Shown one piece after another: positions 1-10,200 of a DNA stretch of 64,000 nucleotides (position 1 is the stretch's first letter; the number at the start of each line of letters is the position of its first letter). The translations under genes were made by a program, and so were the position numbers. The notes below the pieces were generated by a model that was not told the origin of the DNA, searched no databases, and worked only from the letters and a program-made list of their open reading frames with translations. Origin of the DNA: CAYULW01 sp964445815 (GTDB lineage Bacteria > Bacteroidota > Bacteroidia > Flavobacteriales_E > Vicingaceae). The DNA is taken from contig CAYULW010000003.1 in the NCBI GenBank assembly GCA_964445815.1, forward strand, positions 372,001 to 436,000, in the 5' to 3' direction.

Positions 1-120
1 CAAGCAGCACAATCTTTGATTCAAAATGACCCTAATTTAGACTTGCCTGAGAACCAAAATCTATTGACTTATGTTAGAGAGCAAAGACGGTCAAAAATAA
101 ACTGGTCAAGAATCGCATGA
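1..120 (+). CDS. recG: 3' end of a probable ATP-dependent DNA helicase RecG (partial)
   Basis: The frame is open from the first base and ends at a TGA at 118-120, giving the last 39 residues of a protein that begins before the window. The tail contains DPNLDLPEN and ends in KINWSRIA. I recognise this as the style of C-terminus found on Bacteroidota RecG, which remodels stalled replication forks and recombination intermediates, but 39 residues without a helicase motif cannot prove it. The stop overlaps the ATG of the next gene (ATGA), so the two are probably co-transcribed. Confidence 0.5.
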   Translation, partial: QAAQSLIQNDPNLDLPENQNLLTYVREQRRSKINWSRIA

Positions 121-1016
121 GTTATAGATTAGTACATGATTTTAAAGGCCACAAAGGGGCGGTTTATACTTTGGAGAAAGCCGATTCAATTGCGCGTTTT
201 TTTTCTGCCGGTGCCGACCGAAACATCGTGCTATGGAATTTGGATGAGTTAAAAGCAGAGGGAGTTGTAGCCAAATCACCAACAACAGTGATTAGTCTTA
301 ACTATTTGCCGGATAAGAATTATTTGTTGATTGGACAGGTAGAGGGTGGTGTACATGTCATTGATTTGAATCTTGGAAAAGAAATCCGTTATCTGAAGTT
401 GCACAAAGGCTACATTTTCAAAATTTGTTATTTGCAGGATAAACAAGAGCTGGTTTTCCTTTCAGGAGATGGTAGTTTTTCAGTGTGGTCTTCAGAGAAT
501 TTTGAGCTTCTATTTCACGATAAAAGATGCGAGGGTAAAATTCGTTCTGCAGTAGATATGCCAGATAAAAACAGCTTTTTGATCGGACTGGGTAATGGCA
601 GTATTGAACTGTTCAATCGAATGGAATGGGCCTTTACTCAAGAGATCGATCGACTTCCATCTTCCATTCATGCATTGGCCTATCTTAAAGACCGAGAAGC
701 TTTGTTGGTGGGAGAAAAAGATGCTTATTTGTCTGAATACTCCTCGCTCAACTGGACAAGAAAAGAACGTATTCCGGCACATAATTGGGGCATATATGCT
801 ATTTCAGGCAGTCATGATGGTCAACGTTTTGCAACGGCAAGCAGAGATAAAACGGTAAAAATATGGGATAGCGGAAATTTAAATGTGTTAAAGCGCTTTG
901 AGGGGTTTAAAGATCAAGCACATACACACTCTGTGAATACTCTGCTTTGGTTAGAACAAAGAGATCAGGTGCTCAGTTCGGGTGATGATGGAAAAATAAA
1001 ACTTTGGCAAGTCTAA
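117..1016 (+). CDS. WD40 repeat protein
   Basis: A 299-residue protein made almost entirely of WD40 repeats, predicted to fold as one beta-propeller. Repeat signatures are visible along its length: GHKGAVYTL near residue 11, FFSAGADRNIVLWNL near 28-42, FLSGDGSFSVWSS near 112-125, FATASRDKTVKIWDSG near 238-252 and VLSSGDDGKIKLWQV at the extreme C-terminus. There is no signal peptide or membrane segment, so it is probably cytoplasmic. Such propellers are protein-interaction scaffolds, and the partner cannot be read from the sequence. It starts inside the stop codon of the upstream gene (ATGA overlap), which suggests translational coupling with the putative recG. The family is certain; the biological role is unknown. 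Confidence 0.9.
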   Translation: MSYRLVHDFKGHKGAVYTLEKADSIARFFSAGADRNIVLWNLDELKAEGVVAKSPTTVISLNYLPDKNYLLIGQVEGGVHVIDLNLGKEIRYLKLHKGYIFKICYLQDKQELVFLSGDGSFSVWSSENFELLFHDKRCEGKIRSAVDMPDKNSFLIGLGNGSIELFNRMEWAFTQEIDRLPSSIHALAYLKDREALLVGEKDAYLSEYSSLNWTRKERIPAHNWGIYAISGSHDGQRFATASRDKTVKIWDSGNLNVLKRFEGFKDQAHTHSVNTLLWLEQRDQVLSSGDDGKIKLWQV

Positions 1017-1043
1017 ATCCCTTTTTAGCTTGTTTGGAACTCT

Positions 1044-1051
1044 TACCTTTG
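1044..1051 (+). promoter_or_regulatory. Probable -7 promoter element (TACCTTTG) for pheT
   Basis: TACCTTTG matches the Bacteroidota -7 consensus TAnnTTTG exactly and lies 19 bases before the pheT ATG. No convincing -33 TTG/TTTG at the usual spacing was found, so this rests on the -7 box and its position. Confidence 0.45.
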
Positions 1052-1070
1052 TGCCTTTAATTTGCTATAG

Positions 1071-3476
1071 ATGAAGATTTCATACAATTGGTTAAAGGAC
1101 TTTTTAAAACTTGATCTTGCTCCTGAAAGACTGGCTCAAATTTTAACCGACATTGGTTTAGAAGTTGAGGGAATTGAAGAATTCGAGACAGTCAAAGGCG
1201 GACTAAAAGGAGTTGTAGTCGGAGAAGTTAAGGAAATGACTCAGCATCCCAATGCTGACCGTTTAAAGTTAACCAAGGTAGACGTTGGCCATGCTGAATT
1301 TTTACCAATTGTATGTGGTGCACCCAATGTTGCGGTAGGACAAAAAGTCATTGTTGCTCTTGTTGGAACCAGTCTTTATCCGGATGAGAAAGAGTTTAAG
1401 ATAAAAAAATCTAAAATCAGAGGTGAAGTTTCTGAGGGCATGCTTTGTGCAGAAGATGAGTTAGGTCTTGGTAGCTCGCACGATGGTATTCTTGTTTTAC
1501 CTCCTGAAACTAAGGTAGGTCAACCTGCAAGTGAGTATTTTAATTTAGAGTCCGATATTGTATTTGAAATTGGCTTAACACCAAATCGTGCAGATGCCAT
1601 GTCTCATTATGGGGTTGCAAGGGATTTGGCGTGTTACTTCAATTTGTACGATTCTATTTCGCTTCGAGAACTTAAGCATCAATATCATGAATTGAAGGAG
1701 GATAAAGAGGCCATAATGGTGAATCATGTTGACCAAGAACGATGCCCAAGATATGCCGGAATAACACTTAGGAACATTAAAGTTGAAGAATCTCCCGCTT
1801 GGTTAAAAATGCGTTTGAAGGCAATTGGATTACACCCAATCAATAATGTTGTAGACATCACCAACTATGTTTTGCATGAATTGGGGCAGCCATTGCATGC
1901 CTTCGATGCTGATAAAATTGAGGGAGGAGAGATTAAGGTACAGACTCTTCCGTCTAACACAGTTTTTACCACTTTGGATGAGGAAGACCGAAAGTTAGAT
2001 GCCGATGATTTAATGATTTGCGATCAGACTAAGGGACTTTGTATTGCTGGAGTATTTGGTGGTTTGGGGTCAGGGGTGACAGAAAAGACCACCAAGATAT
2101 TTCTGGAAAGTGCATATTTTAATCCTGTTTCCATAAGAAAAACAGCAAAGCGACATGCTTTAAATACGGATGCTTCATTTCGATTTGAAAGAGGCATTGA
2201 CCAGGAAATTACTGTAAATGCCCTGTGGCGTGCGGTGAATTTATTGCAGGAGATATGCGGAGCTGAAATTGTCGGTGAAGTCATTGATATTTATCCTCAA
2301 AAAATTGAGCCTTTTCTCGTTGAATTCAATTACAAGGACTGCAACCGTTTGATTGGTCAGCAGATTCCTAAAGAAAAAATCAAGCAAATTTTTGAGGGAC
2401 TTGAAATCAGAATATTGAACGAATCAAAAGAAGGGCTACGTTTGGAAGTGCCTGCTTACCGGGTCGATGTGACTCGTCCGGTAGATTTGTGCGAAGAGGT
2501 ACTCAGAATGGTAGGTTACAATACCATCAAGTTGCCTGAATTCTTAAAAACAAGTCTATCCACAAAAATACATCCTGATCCTTTTGAAATAGAAAGCTTA
2601 GTCTCCGGCTATTTGTCAAACAATGGCTTTAATGAGATTTTCAATAATTCGTTGACTAATCCCAAGCATTATCAGCAAGCGGATGATTTGGTGAGAATGC
2701 TAAACCCTTTGAGTTCCGAATTGGAAGTGATGAGAAAAACCATGCTTTATGGTGGTTTAGAGGCTTTGGCTTACAATATCAATCACAAAAGGAAGAACCT
2801 TCACTTTTATGAATTTGGAAGTACTTATCAAAGAGGAGATGAATCTTATCTTGAAACCAAGAGACTGGCCTTATGGATGACTGGACAAAAGAATGAAGGA
2901 ACCTGGAAGTTGGGTGCATCTGAGCTTAGTTTTTTTGACTTGAAAGAACATGTGAATAATGTCCTTCAACGGATCGGGCATCAAAAATGGAAAGAAGAAA
3001 CCATTGAATCAGACGCTTTCCAACAGGCCATTTGCTTTAAGAAAGGAAAATTTGAATTGGTCAGATTGGGGAAATTGAATGCGGAAGTAGTAAGGAAACA
3101 AGATGTGGAACAGCCCGTATTTTATGCAGAGTTCAATTGGACAAATGTGTTAAAAACATTAGGAGCAAAAAACATCAGTTTTAAACCGGTCAATAAGTTT
3201 CCTATCGTGAAAAGAGATTTGGCCTTGCTTATTGATGAGACCATCATCTTTGATGAAATTGCCAGAAAAGGAAAAGATGTTTTGAAAGGGGCGTTGAAAA
3301 ATGTGGAACTCTTCGATGTGTATGAAGGAAAGAACTTGCCTGCGGGAAAGAAATCATATGGCATGAGTTTTTACATGCAGGATGAACACAAAACACTAAG
3401 TGAAAAGCAAATTGAGGGCATGATGAGTCGCTTGGTCGGTGCTTTAAAAGAAGAATTTGGAGCAGAGTTACGCTAA
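1071..3476 (+). CDS. pheT: Phenylalanine-tRNA ligase beta subunit
   Basis: An 801-residue beta subunit of phenylalanyl-tRNA synthetase, which pairs with PheS to charge tRNA-Phe. The length is normal for the bacterial long form. The EMAP-like tRNA-binding domain lies at about residues 40-150 (HPNADRLKLTKVDVG near 60). The B3/B4 editing region follows at about 205-385 (NNVVDITNYVLHELGQPLHAFD, RFERGID), then B5 at about 400-475, the catalytic-like core, and the anticodon-binding FDX-ACB domain at about 705-801 (KFPIVKRDLALLID). The motif LTPNRADAMSHYGVARDLA is near 170-190. pheS is not in the window, so the two subunits are encoded apart. The gene is preceded by a TAnnTTTG element. Confidence 0.98.
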   Translation: MKISYNWLKDFLKLDLAPERLAQILTDIGLEVEGIEEFETVKGGLKGVVVGEVKEMTQHPNADRLKLTKVDVGHAEFLPIVCGAPNVAVGQKVIVALVGTSLYPDEKEFKIKKSKIRGEVSEGMLCAEDELGLGSSHDGILVLPPETKVGQPASEYFNLESDIVFEIGLTPNRADAMSHYGVARDLACYFNLYDSISLRELKHQYHELKEDKEAIMVNHVDQERCPRYAGITLRNIKVEESPAWLKMRLKAIGLHPINNVVDITNYVLHELGQPLHAFDADKIEGGEIKVQTLPSNTVFTTLDEEDRKLDADDLMICDQTKGLCIAGVFGGLGSGVTEKTTKIFLESAYFNPVSIRKTAKRHALNTDASFRFERGIDQEITVNALWRAVNLLQEICGAEIVGEVIDIYPQKIEPFLVEFNYKDCNRLIGQQIPKEKIKQIFEGLEIRILNESKEGLRLEVPAYRVDVTRPVDLCEEVLRMVGYNTIKLPEFLKTSLSTKIHPDPFEIESLVSGYLSNNGFNEIFNNSLTNPKHYQQADDLVRMLNPLSSELEVMRKTMLYGGLEALAYNINHKRKNLHFYEFGSTYQRGDESYLETKRLALWMTGQKNEGTWKLGASELSFFDLKEHVNNVLQRIGHQKWKEETIESDAFQQAICFKKGKFELVRLGKLNAEVVRKQDVEQPVFYAEFNWTNVLKTLGAKNISFKPVNKFPIVKRDLALLIDETIIFDEIARKGKDVLKGALKNVELFDVYEGKNLPAGKKSYGMSFYMQDEHKTLSEKQIEGMMSRLVGALKEEFGAELR

Positions 3477-3557
3477 CCACCTAACTCAAGAACAGAAGCA
3501 CTATCTGTGGTAAGCTTTAAATATATAGTACTGTAATTATAGCTTATCTTTTCTGTA

Positions 3558-5012
3558 TTAAACAGGTCTTTTTGAAAGTGTGTACTCGCATAATGTCATT
3601 CCCGCCATTTGAACAGGTTGACCTGTTTTCTTCAAGACTCTACCGTATTGTGTGATCTGTTCGGGAAATTCATCTAACCACAGGTCTTTTACCAGATAGA
3701 TGGAATTTTTAAAAAAGACATAAGCAATCATGTTCCGTCTTTTCACTTCAAAACCTTCAGCTGGAGAAGCTGTAATTTGTTCAGGGTTAGAGAAGGAGAC
3801 TCCATAAGCGTACCAGTAAGAGCCTAGAATCCCGATTTCTCCAAGAGGTTCCAGTTCTTTCAATTGAGAGTAGCGCGATTCGAAATGCCAATCGTTTAGC
3901 TGAAGATTAAAATTAATGCTGTTCCATGCACCGGCTAAATAAGCTACAACAAGAAGTTTTGAAGCGATTTTACTATGCTTTTCCATGAGATAGATGATCA
4001 AGCCGCAGGATAAAAAGTGAATGCCGGAGAAATACCTTGGCGCTTCATGGTTTAAATGCACCCATTTGGAACTGAAAACAGAAACAAATAGAACAATGAT
4101 CGTAGCAAGCAGAAAGAAATATTCTCTTTTTTTGAACTTGAAAATCAAATGGATTGAAAAGAGACTTGTTGCCAAGAAGCTATAAAAATAAATTGTAGGT
4201 AAATGCCAGCCTAAAAAGTCAATGACAGTGCTATCTGTCAAAGCATTCTCTATACCGTGGTAAATGGCTTTCATACTGGATTGAGCATCCTGCCAAGAGT
4301 TAAACGAGAAGACATCATAGGCGTATCCCGTACTTATGCCGGCACTGTCTTTAAGCATTGAAATAGAAAGAATGATTAGAGCAGAAGCGATGCTGTATAT
4401 ACTTATCAGAAAATAGGATTTATTCGGGATAAAATGATAGATCAGGTAATAAAGTCCAATAAAAAACAGGGGAATGATGGCTTGATCCATGGTCCATATT
4501 GCAAGGAAGCAAAGTACAACAGATAAGAGTGTAAAACTTACTTTTTGTATTGAGCTTTTGGAATAGGCAGAAACTGGTAAAACCCAAAGTAAAAGCCCGA
4601 TTAAACTGTACATGAGGCCCCATGAATATCTTGTAAACCCAACAAAGTACAAGATGGGAAGGAAATACAATAGAGCTAGGCAAAGAATACTCAGGGGCCG
4701 TTTAAAGAAGCGTCTGAAAGAGAGATAACCCAGAATCAGAATAAGGTATCTTGCCAGACTTTCGGACAAACTAGGACTAAAGTTCAAGACCTTGAAAAAG
4801 AATTGAGCAATCAGCGGAACAATGGTGCCCCCTCTGTTTTGTCCCCAACAGTAAAAGCTTTCACTTAAGTCATAATCATAAGTCATGAGCACGGAAAGGG
4901 CATCATCTGAACTCACGGCAGGACTAAAACGGCTGGAGAAAAAGAAAAAAGAAGTGAGAATAATAATGACCTCAACAACCGGGAGAAATCGACTGATTTT
5001 AAGCGTACCCAT
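3558..5012 (-). CDS. Polytopic membrane protein, possibly a GT-C-type glycosyltransferase
   Basis: A 484-residue integral membrane protein with roughly ten hydrophobic segments. After the first transmembrane helix (about residues 12-28) there is an SSDDA motif with acidic residues at 36-37, followed by YDYDLSESFYCWGQNRGG. An acidic pair in the first periplasmic loop followed by many helices is the layout of GT-C glycosyltransferases, which use polyprenyl-phosphate sugars. This is a resemblance in layout only; no diagnostic domain was recognised. The C-terminal 110 residues are soluble and may be periplasmic. It lies 39 bases downstream of hutU on the same strand, but there is no obvious functional link. 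Confidence 0.6.
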   Translation of the reverse strand: MGTLKISRFLPVVEVIIILTSFFFFSSRFSPAVSSDDALSVLMTYDYDLSESFYCWGQNRGGTIVPLIAQFFFKVLNFSPSLSESLARYLILILGYLSFRRFFKRPLSILCLALLYFLPILYFVGFTRYSWGLMYSLIGLLLWVLPVSAYSKSSIQKVSFTLLSVVLCFLAIWTMDQAIIPLFFIGLYYLIYHFIPNKSYFLISIYSIASALIILSISMLKDSAGISTGYAYDVFSFNSWQDAQSSMKAIYHGIENALTDSTVIDFLGWHLPTIYFYSFLATSLFSIHLIFKFKKREYFFLLATIIVLFVSVFSSKWVHLNHEAPRYFSGIHFLSCGLIIYLMEKHSKIASKLLVVAYLAGAWNSINFNLQLNDWHFESRYSQLKELEPLGEIGILGSYWYAYGVSFSNPEQITASPAEGFEVKRRNMIAYVFFKNSIYLVKDLWLDEFPEQITQYGRVLKKTGQPVQMAGMTLCEYTLSKRPV

Positions 5013-5051
5013 TCTTTTTTGAAGCCTTTGATTTAAACTATTAAGAGGGTC

Positions 5052-7046
5052 TTACAGATTATCCAACAGTTCTTCATCTACCAGATTAGGCACCGTAACT
5101 TTGAGTTGTGGTTCCATTTTCATGGCTCTCTTTATAGCGAAAACAGCACCTTCATTTCTTGCCCAGTTGCGCCTGGCAATGCCATTGTTCACGTCCCAGT
5201 GCAACATGGAGGTCAAACGCCGTTCAGCCTCGGAAGTACCGTCCAGTAACATGCCGAAGCCGCCATTAATGACTTCTCCCCAGCCTACACCACCACCATT
5301 GTGAATGGAAACCCAGGTGGCCCCTCTAAATGCGTCGCCGATCACATTCTGTATGGCCATGTCTGCCGTAAATTGAGAACCGTCATAAATGTTAGAGGTT
5401 TCACGATAAGGAGAATCTGTACCCGACACGTCATGATGGTCTCTACCCAAAATAACGGGAGCAGAGAGTTCTCCGCTTTGAATGGCATCATTAAAGGCTT
5501 TCGCAATACGCATACGCCCTTCCGCATCTGCATAGAGTATTCTAGCCTGAGAGCCAACCACCAATTGATTTTCTTCTGCTGCTTTAATCCATCTTAAATT
5601 GTCTTCAATTTGTTGTTTGATCTCGCTTGGTGCTTCAGCGGCCATCTCTTCCAATACACGAGTAGCAATTTGATCAGTTTTATTCAGATCCGCAGGGTCA
5701 TTACTGGCACAAACCCAACGGAAAGGACCAAAACCATAGTCAAAACACATGGGCCCCATAATGTCCTGAACATAAGAGGGGTATTTGAATTTATCTCCAT
5801 TCATGATGTCGGCTCCTGCACGACTGGCTTCCAATAAAAAGGCATTCCCGTAATCGAAGAAATACATGCCTTGTTCCACCAATTGATTAATGGCTTGGAC
5901 ATGTCTGCGTAATGTTTTTTGGACTTCTTCCTTAAAACGCTGTGGTTCGTTGGCCATCATGTCATTGGATTCCTCAAAACTAAAACCAACGGGATAGTAA
6001 CCACCCGCCCAAGGATTGTGCAATGAGGTTTGATCAGAACCCAAATCGACTTTGATGTGTTCTTCGGCGAGTTTTTCCCACAAATCGACGACATTGCCTT
6101 GATAGGCCAAAGACACTGCCTCTTTATTTTCCTGGGCTTTTTTGGTTCTTGTCATCAATTCATCCAGATCGGTGTAGACTTCATCTACCCAATCTTGAGA
6201 ATGTCTGGTGTGGGTCGCTTTTGGATTCACTTCTGCAGTAATGCTTACTGCTCCGGCAATTTTTGCCGCTTTAGGTTGTGCACCCGACATGCCACCCAAT
6301 CCTGCAGTCACAAAGAGCTTTCCACCTAAACCTTCATTAGAGATTTTCCAGCCTGCATTCAACACGGTGATGGTCGTGCCATGCACAATGCCCTGTGGAC
6401 CAATGTACATGTATGAGCCGGCAGTCATTTGCCCGTATTGGGTCACACCCAAAGCATTAAACTTTTCCCAGTCATCAGGTTGAGAATAATTCGGAATCAT
6501 CATGCCGTTGGTGACCACTACGCGCGGTGCATCCTTATGAGAAGGGAAGAGTCCCATGGGATGGCCTGAATACATGACCAAAGTTTGTTCGTCATTCATG
6601 GTGGCCAGATACTGCATGGTGAGCAGGTACTGCGCCCAGTTTTGGAAGACGGCCCCATTTCCTCCGTAGGTGATTAGCTCATGTGGATGCTGTGCCACTG
6701 CATAATCCAGATTATTGGAGAGCATGAGCATAATGCCTGCCGCCTGTTTCGATTGATGCGGAAAATCTTGGAGGTGTCTGGCTTTTATTTCATAATCCGG
6801 TCTGAAACGGTACATGTATATGCGCCCATAGTCTCTTAACTCTTGGGCAAATTCTTTTGCCAATACGGCATGGTGCTTGGCCGGAAAATAACGCAGGGCA
6901 TTTTCGATGGCCAATCGTTTTTCAGAAGCCTTGAGAATGTCTTTGCGTTTAGGAGCATGGTTAATGGCCGGATCATGTGTTTTGGCTGGTGGGAGTTCAT
7001 CCGGAATTCCTGATAATATGGCATTTCTAAAGGCATCTAAATTCAT
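5052..7046 (-). CDS. hutU: Urocanate hydratase
   Basis: A 664-residue urocanase, which uses tightly bound NAD+ to convert urocanate to 4-imidazolone-5-propionate, the second step of histidine degradation. The family is recognised from YGGNGAVFQNWAQYLL (about 127-142), SGHPMGLFPS (about 160), TAGSYMYIGPQGIVHGT (about 208), the glycine-rich GLGGMSGAQPKAA (about 249), the cysteine-bearing GPMCFDYGFGPFRWVC (about 432) and GRDHHDVSGTDSPYRET (about 540). It is longer than the approximately 560-residue proteobacterial enzyme, with an N-terminal extension of about 90 residues; long forms of this family exist. The other hut genes (hutH, hutI, hutG) are absent from the window, so the pathway is dispersed. 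A TACTTTGC promoter-like box lies upstream at 7070-7077. Confidence 0.97.
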   Translation of the reverse strand: MNLDAFRNAILSGIPDELPPAKTHDPAINHAPKRKDILKASEKRLAIENALRYFPAKHHAVLAKEFAQELRDYGRIYMYRFRPDYEIKARHLQDFPHQSKQAAGIMLMLSNNLDYAVAQHPHELITYGGNGAVFQNWAQYLLTMQYLATMNDEQTLVMYSGHPMGLFPSHKDAPRVVVTNGMMIPNYSQPDDWEKFNALGVTQYGQMTAGSYMYIGPQGIVHGTTITVLNAGWKISNEGLGGKLFVTAGLGGMSGAQPKAAKIAGAVSITAEVNPKATHTRHSQDWVDEVYTDLDELMTRTKKAQENKEAVSLAYQGNVVDLWEKLAEEHIKVDLGSDQTSLHNPWAGGYYPVGFSFEESNDMMANEPQRFKEEVQKTLRRHVQAINQLVEQGMYFFDYGNAFLLEASRAGADIMNGDKFKYPSYVQDIMGPMCFDYGFGPFRWVCASNDPADLNKTDQIATRVLEEMAAEAPSEIKQQIEDNLRWIKAAEENQLVVGSQARILYADAEGRMRIAKAFNDAIQSGELSAPVILGRDHHDVSGTDSPYRETSNIYDGSQFTADMAIQNVIGDAFRGATWVSIHNGGGVGWGEVINGGFGMLLDGTSEAERRLTSMLHWDVNNGIARRNWARNEGAVFAIKRAMKMEPQLKVTVPNLVDEELLDNL

Positions 7047-7069
7047 CTCTGCATTCTTTTAATCACTTC

Positions 7070-7077
7070 GCAAAGTA
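7070..7077 (-). promoter_or_regulatory. Possible -7 element (TACTTTGC) for hutU
   Basis: Read on the minus strand this is TACTTTGC, a one-base-shifted variant of TAnnTTTG, 23 bases before the hutU start codon. Position and sequence are suggestive only. Confidence 0.3.
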
Positions 7078-7149
7078 AACAAGAAATTCGAGAGAGGGCT
7101 TAGGAAGGATTGTGCTTTTACATAAAAAACATTGATTTCAACCTGAAAC

Positions 7150-7254
7150 GATTTTAATCCTACTAAAAACTAATCCCCTCTTTCCTGTATCTTGTTTGCT
7201 CTTCACTTGCTGGGCGCTTATAGGGTAATTTTTAACATCACCATGACTTGTTGA
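7150..7254 (-). pseudogene. Displaced, degenerate 3' fragment of a THUMP-like methyltransferase gene
   Basis: Minus-strand translation of 7195-7236 gives VKNYPISAQQVKSK. The intact methyltransferase (11195-12343) has VKNYPLSAQQVKSK, which is 13 of 14 residues identical. Downstream of this block the fragment has lost two bases relative to the intact gene. Weaker similarity then continues through small gaps (AAGATACAGGAAAGAGG against AAGATACAAGAAGGTGG) to about 7150, out of frame. Upstream of about 7254 the similarity stops abruptly. In the 42-base core the copies differ at 6 positions, five of them synonymous. So they diverged while both coded for protein; this is not a recent exact duplication. 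The rest of the 7047-7347 interval holds a possible hutU promoter and an AT-rich stretch (7255-7347) that must contain the promoter of the next gene. Confidence 0.75.
7195..7236 (-). repeat. Left copy of the imperfect direct repeat flanking the islet
   Basis: This 42-base core matches 11288-11329 at 36 of 42 positions in the same orientation. It is the best conserved part of the displaced methyltransferase 3' end. The offset between the copies is 4093 bases, which spans exactly one gene. Confidence 0.8.
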
Positions 7255-10200
7255 ATTTAATTGTAGTCTATTAGAGACCAATTAATTATAAATATATATG
7301 TCAGAGGTATTTATATATAATCGCCTCATAATAATTAATTTAGAAATATGAATTGGATAACTAAATCAGACCTAAAAAAATGGGCAGGAACAAGAGATTG
7401 TCAAGAGAATCTTCCAAAGATTCTAAGAATGCTGTTACGTGCAATCACAACTAAAGTAGAAGTACTAAGCTTTCCTAGTGGGGATAATGTTCATCATAGT
7501 GGCTTAGATGGTTACTTAGAACTTAATGAATCTGTTGAGAACATTCCTGAAGGTAAGTCAATATGGGAAATTGGTACTACTCAGACTAAAATTAAGTCAA
7601 AGGCTGAATACGAGTATAATAATAGATTAGCCTCACCTGTAGACTATGATCCAAAAGAAACAACATTTGTTTTTGTTACACCAAATGTTTGGAAAGATCG
7701 AACCAAATGGATCGCTGAAAAGAAGAAAGAAAAAAAATGGAAAGATGTAAAAGTCATTAATTCTGAAGTGTTGGAGCAATTATTAGAACTAGCCCCAACC
7801 GTTGGACAATATTTGGCTTATAAATTCTTAGACAATCCGGTACATGGTACAGAAGCAGTGGAATCATATTGGGAAAAATGGTCTACATCATCAAGCGGAG
7901 AATTAAAGTTGAATCATAAAATTGTTCTTAATGGAAGGGAAAGTGAACTAGATATATTGATTAACAGGGTCAAAAACCCTTCAGTAACGATAATCAATTC
8001 AAGATCAAAAACAGAATCAATAGCATTTATAATTGCTACTTTTTTTGATAATGAAGAGTTAAAAGATTCCTTTAATTCAAGGAGTATTATAGTAGATGAT
8101 GTGCAAACCTTTCGAGATTTTTCTAATACTAAAGATTCCTTAATTCTAATTCCTAGATTCTCAGAAGTTGATGGTGAATTTAATCAAGCAGTTAACCAAG
8201 GGCATGTTGTTATAATCCCTCACGGAACAGGTATTTATAAAAAGAGCTCTGAAGAAGAAATACATTTAGGTGAATTAGATAGAGATGAGTTTGTGAATAA
8301 CTTAATTGTATCTGGTCTAACAAAAGAAAAGTCAGAATCCTATGCAAAAGAGACCGCAAGGAATCTGACCATATTAAGAAGACAACTAAAGCTAAATAGA
8401 GATATTCCTAAATGGGCTAACGAAGAAAATGTAATTGAAATTATTCCTGCCTTAATTGTTGGTAGATGGGATGAGGAGATTGAGTATGATGTAAAAATTA
8501 TCGAACAATTATCTGGAGAAAACTATCATTCATATTCGAGGAAATTAACGAAATGGTTGAATACAAATAACTCTCCGTTTATTAAAATTGGCAGTATATG
8601 GAGAATAGAATCTCCTCTTGATTCTTGGGAAAAAGCATCTAGCTATTTAACAAGACAGGATTTTGAGATTATTAAGAAATCCTTTTTAACCATTTGGCGA
8701 GAAATTGACCCTGCATTTGAATTGGATTCGGAGCATCGTTATTTGGCGAACTTAATGGATAAAAAGAAAAACTATTCTAATCAAATTAGAACAGGTATAT
8801 CACAGTCTCTTATATTAATCTCACTTTACGGAGATAAATTAGAGTATAACCTAGGAATAAATGGTGAGCAATGGGTGGATAATATAGTCAGAGAACTACT
8901 TGATTCTGATGACCCCTTGTTTTGGAAGTCTATTTCTTCTGAGCTTACTTTAATTTCAGAAGCTTCGCCAAACTCTTTTCTTTCTGCTATAGAAAAGAAG
9001 ATGTTAGAGTCAAAGTCTGCTATTGTAAGCTTATTTGACGAAGACCCTAGTTTGTTTCTTGGTAACATATCGTATCATTCAAGTCTACTATGGGCATTAG
9101 AAAATTTAGCTTGGAATAAAGATTTATTGGCTCGGGTTTCTCTATTGTTATGTTCTTTAGTTGAGAATGATCCGGGAGGTAATCTAGCCAATAGACCATT
9201 CAACTCTCTTCGAGAAATATTTATGCCTTGGCATCACCAAACATTAGCAAATATTGAGACACGAAAGGCAATTTTAGACTTGATAGCTAACCGATATAAG
9301 GATATTGCTTGGGATCTTTTTGTGAGTTTGTTACCTGGTTCAAGTAGTCAAGTAGCTCATCCCACTCATAAGCCTAGGTGGAGGTTGTTTGAAAGCAGCC
9401 TTAATCCAATCTATACCCATGAAGAAAGTAGAGAGATGTATACTTTTCTATGTGCTAAACTAATTGAGCTATTTGATAATTCTGAAGGGAAGTTTGAACA
9501 ACTTATTGAAATGTCAACTCAAGTATTTCCATGGGATAGGAAAACTATTTTAAACTTTATTCAGGAAACCTCAAATGAAGTAGACCATAAGGAGAGTCTC
9601 GGATGGCATAAAATACGAAAAATACTATCTCATCAAAGATCCTTCCCGGACTCGAATAGAGCAATGCCTGAGAGTGAATTAGCAATATTTGAGGAGTTAT
9701 ATAAGAAATTGGAGCCTGTCAATATCTTGGATAAAACTAAATGGATGTTTGAGGAAGGGTGGCCCTCTTTTAAAGATGGATTTAAAAAGGAACTTTCAAG
9801 TGACGAAAAGGAAATTATCATTGAAGAAAGAAGACAAAAGATTCTCACCGAGATTTATCAAAAAGAAGGTATAAATACTGTAAAAGAGCTTGTTTCCCTT
9901 GTAAAACAACAGTGGATATTTGGCAAATCTTTGGCATTAGTTATTGATAATTATGAAGAAATAATAGAATTACTTGTAGAAAATGATGAGCCTGACTTTG
10001 CATTCGTAAATGGCTTTTTCATTGGTTTCTTTAAGCGTAATGACTTTGATCATTCGAAACTATACAAACTGTATAATGATTTGGAAGGAATAGGTGTTTC
10101 TAATGAGCTATTAATTCGAGTATTCATTTCAGTAAGACAGAATTTAGATGTTTGGAGTTTCATCGAATCAAAAGGAGAGGATATCAATTCACTTTACTGG

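Noticed and set aside
3511..3546. Inverted repeat TAAGCT...AGCTTA between pheT and the next gene as a terminator
   Set aside because: Only six bases pair, the loop is long and AT-rich, and there is no T run directly after the stem.
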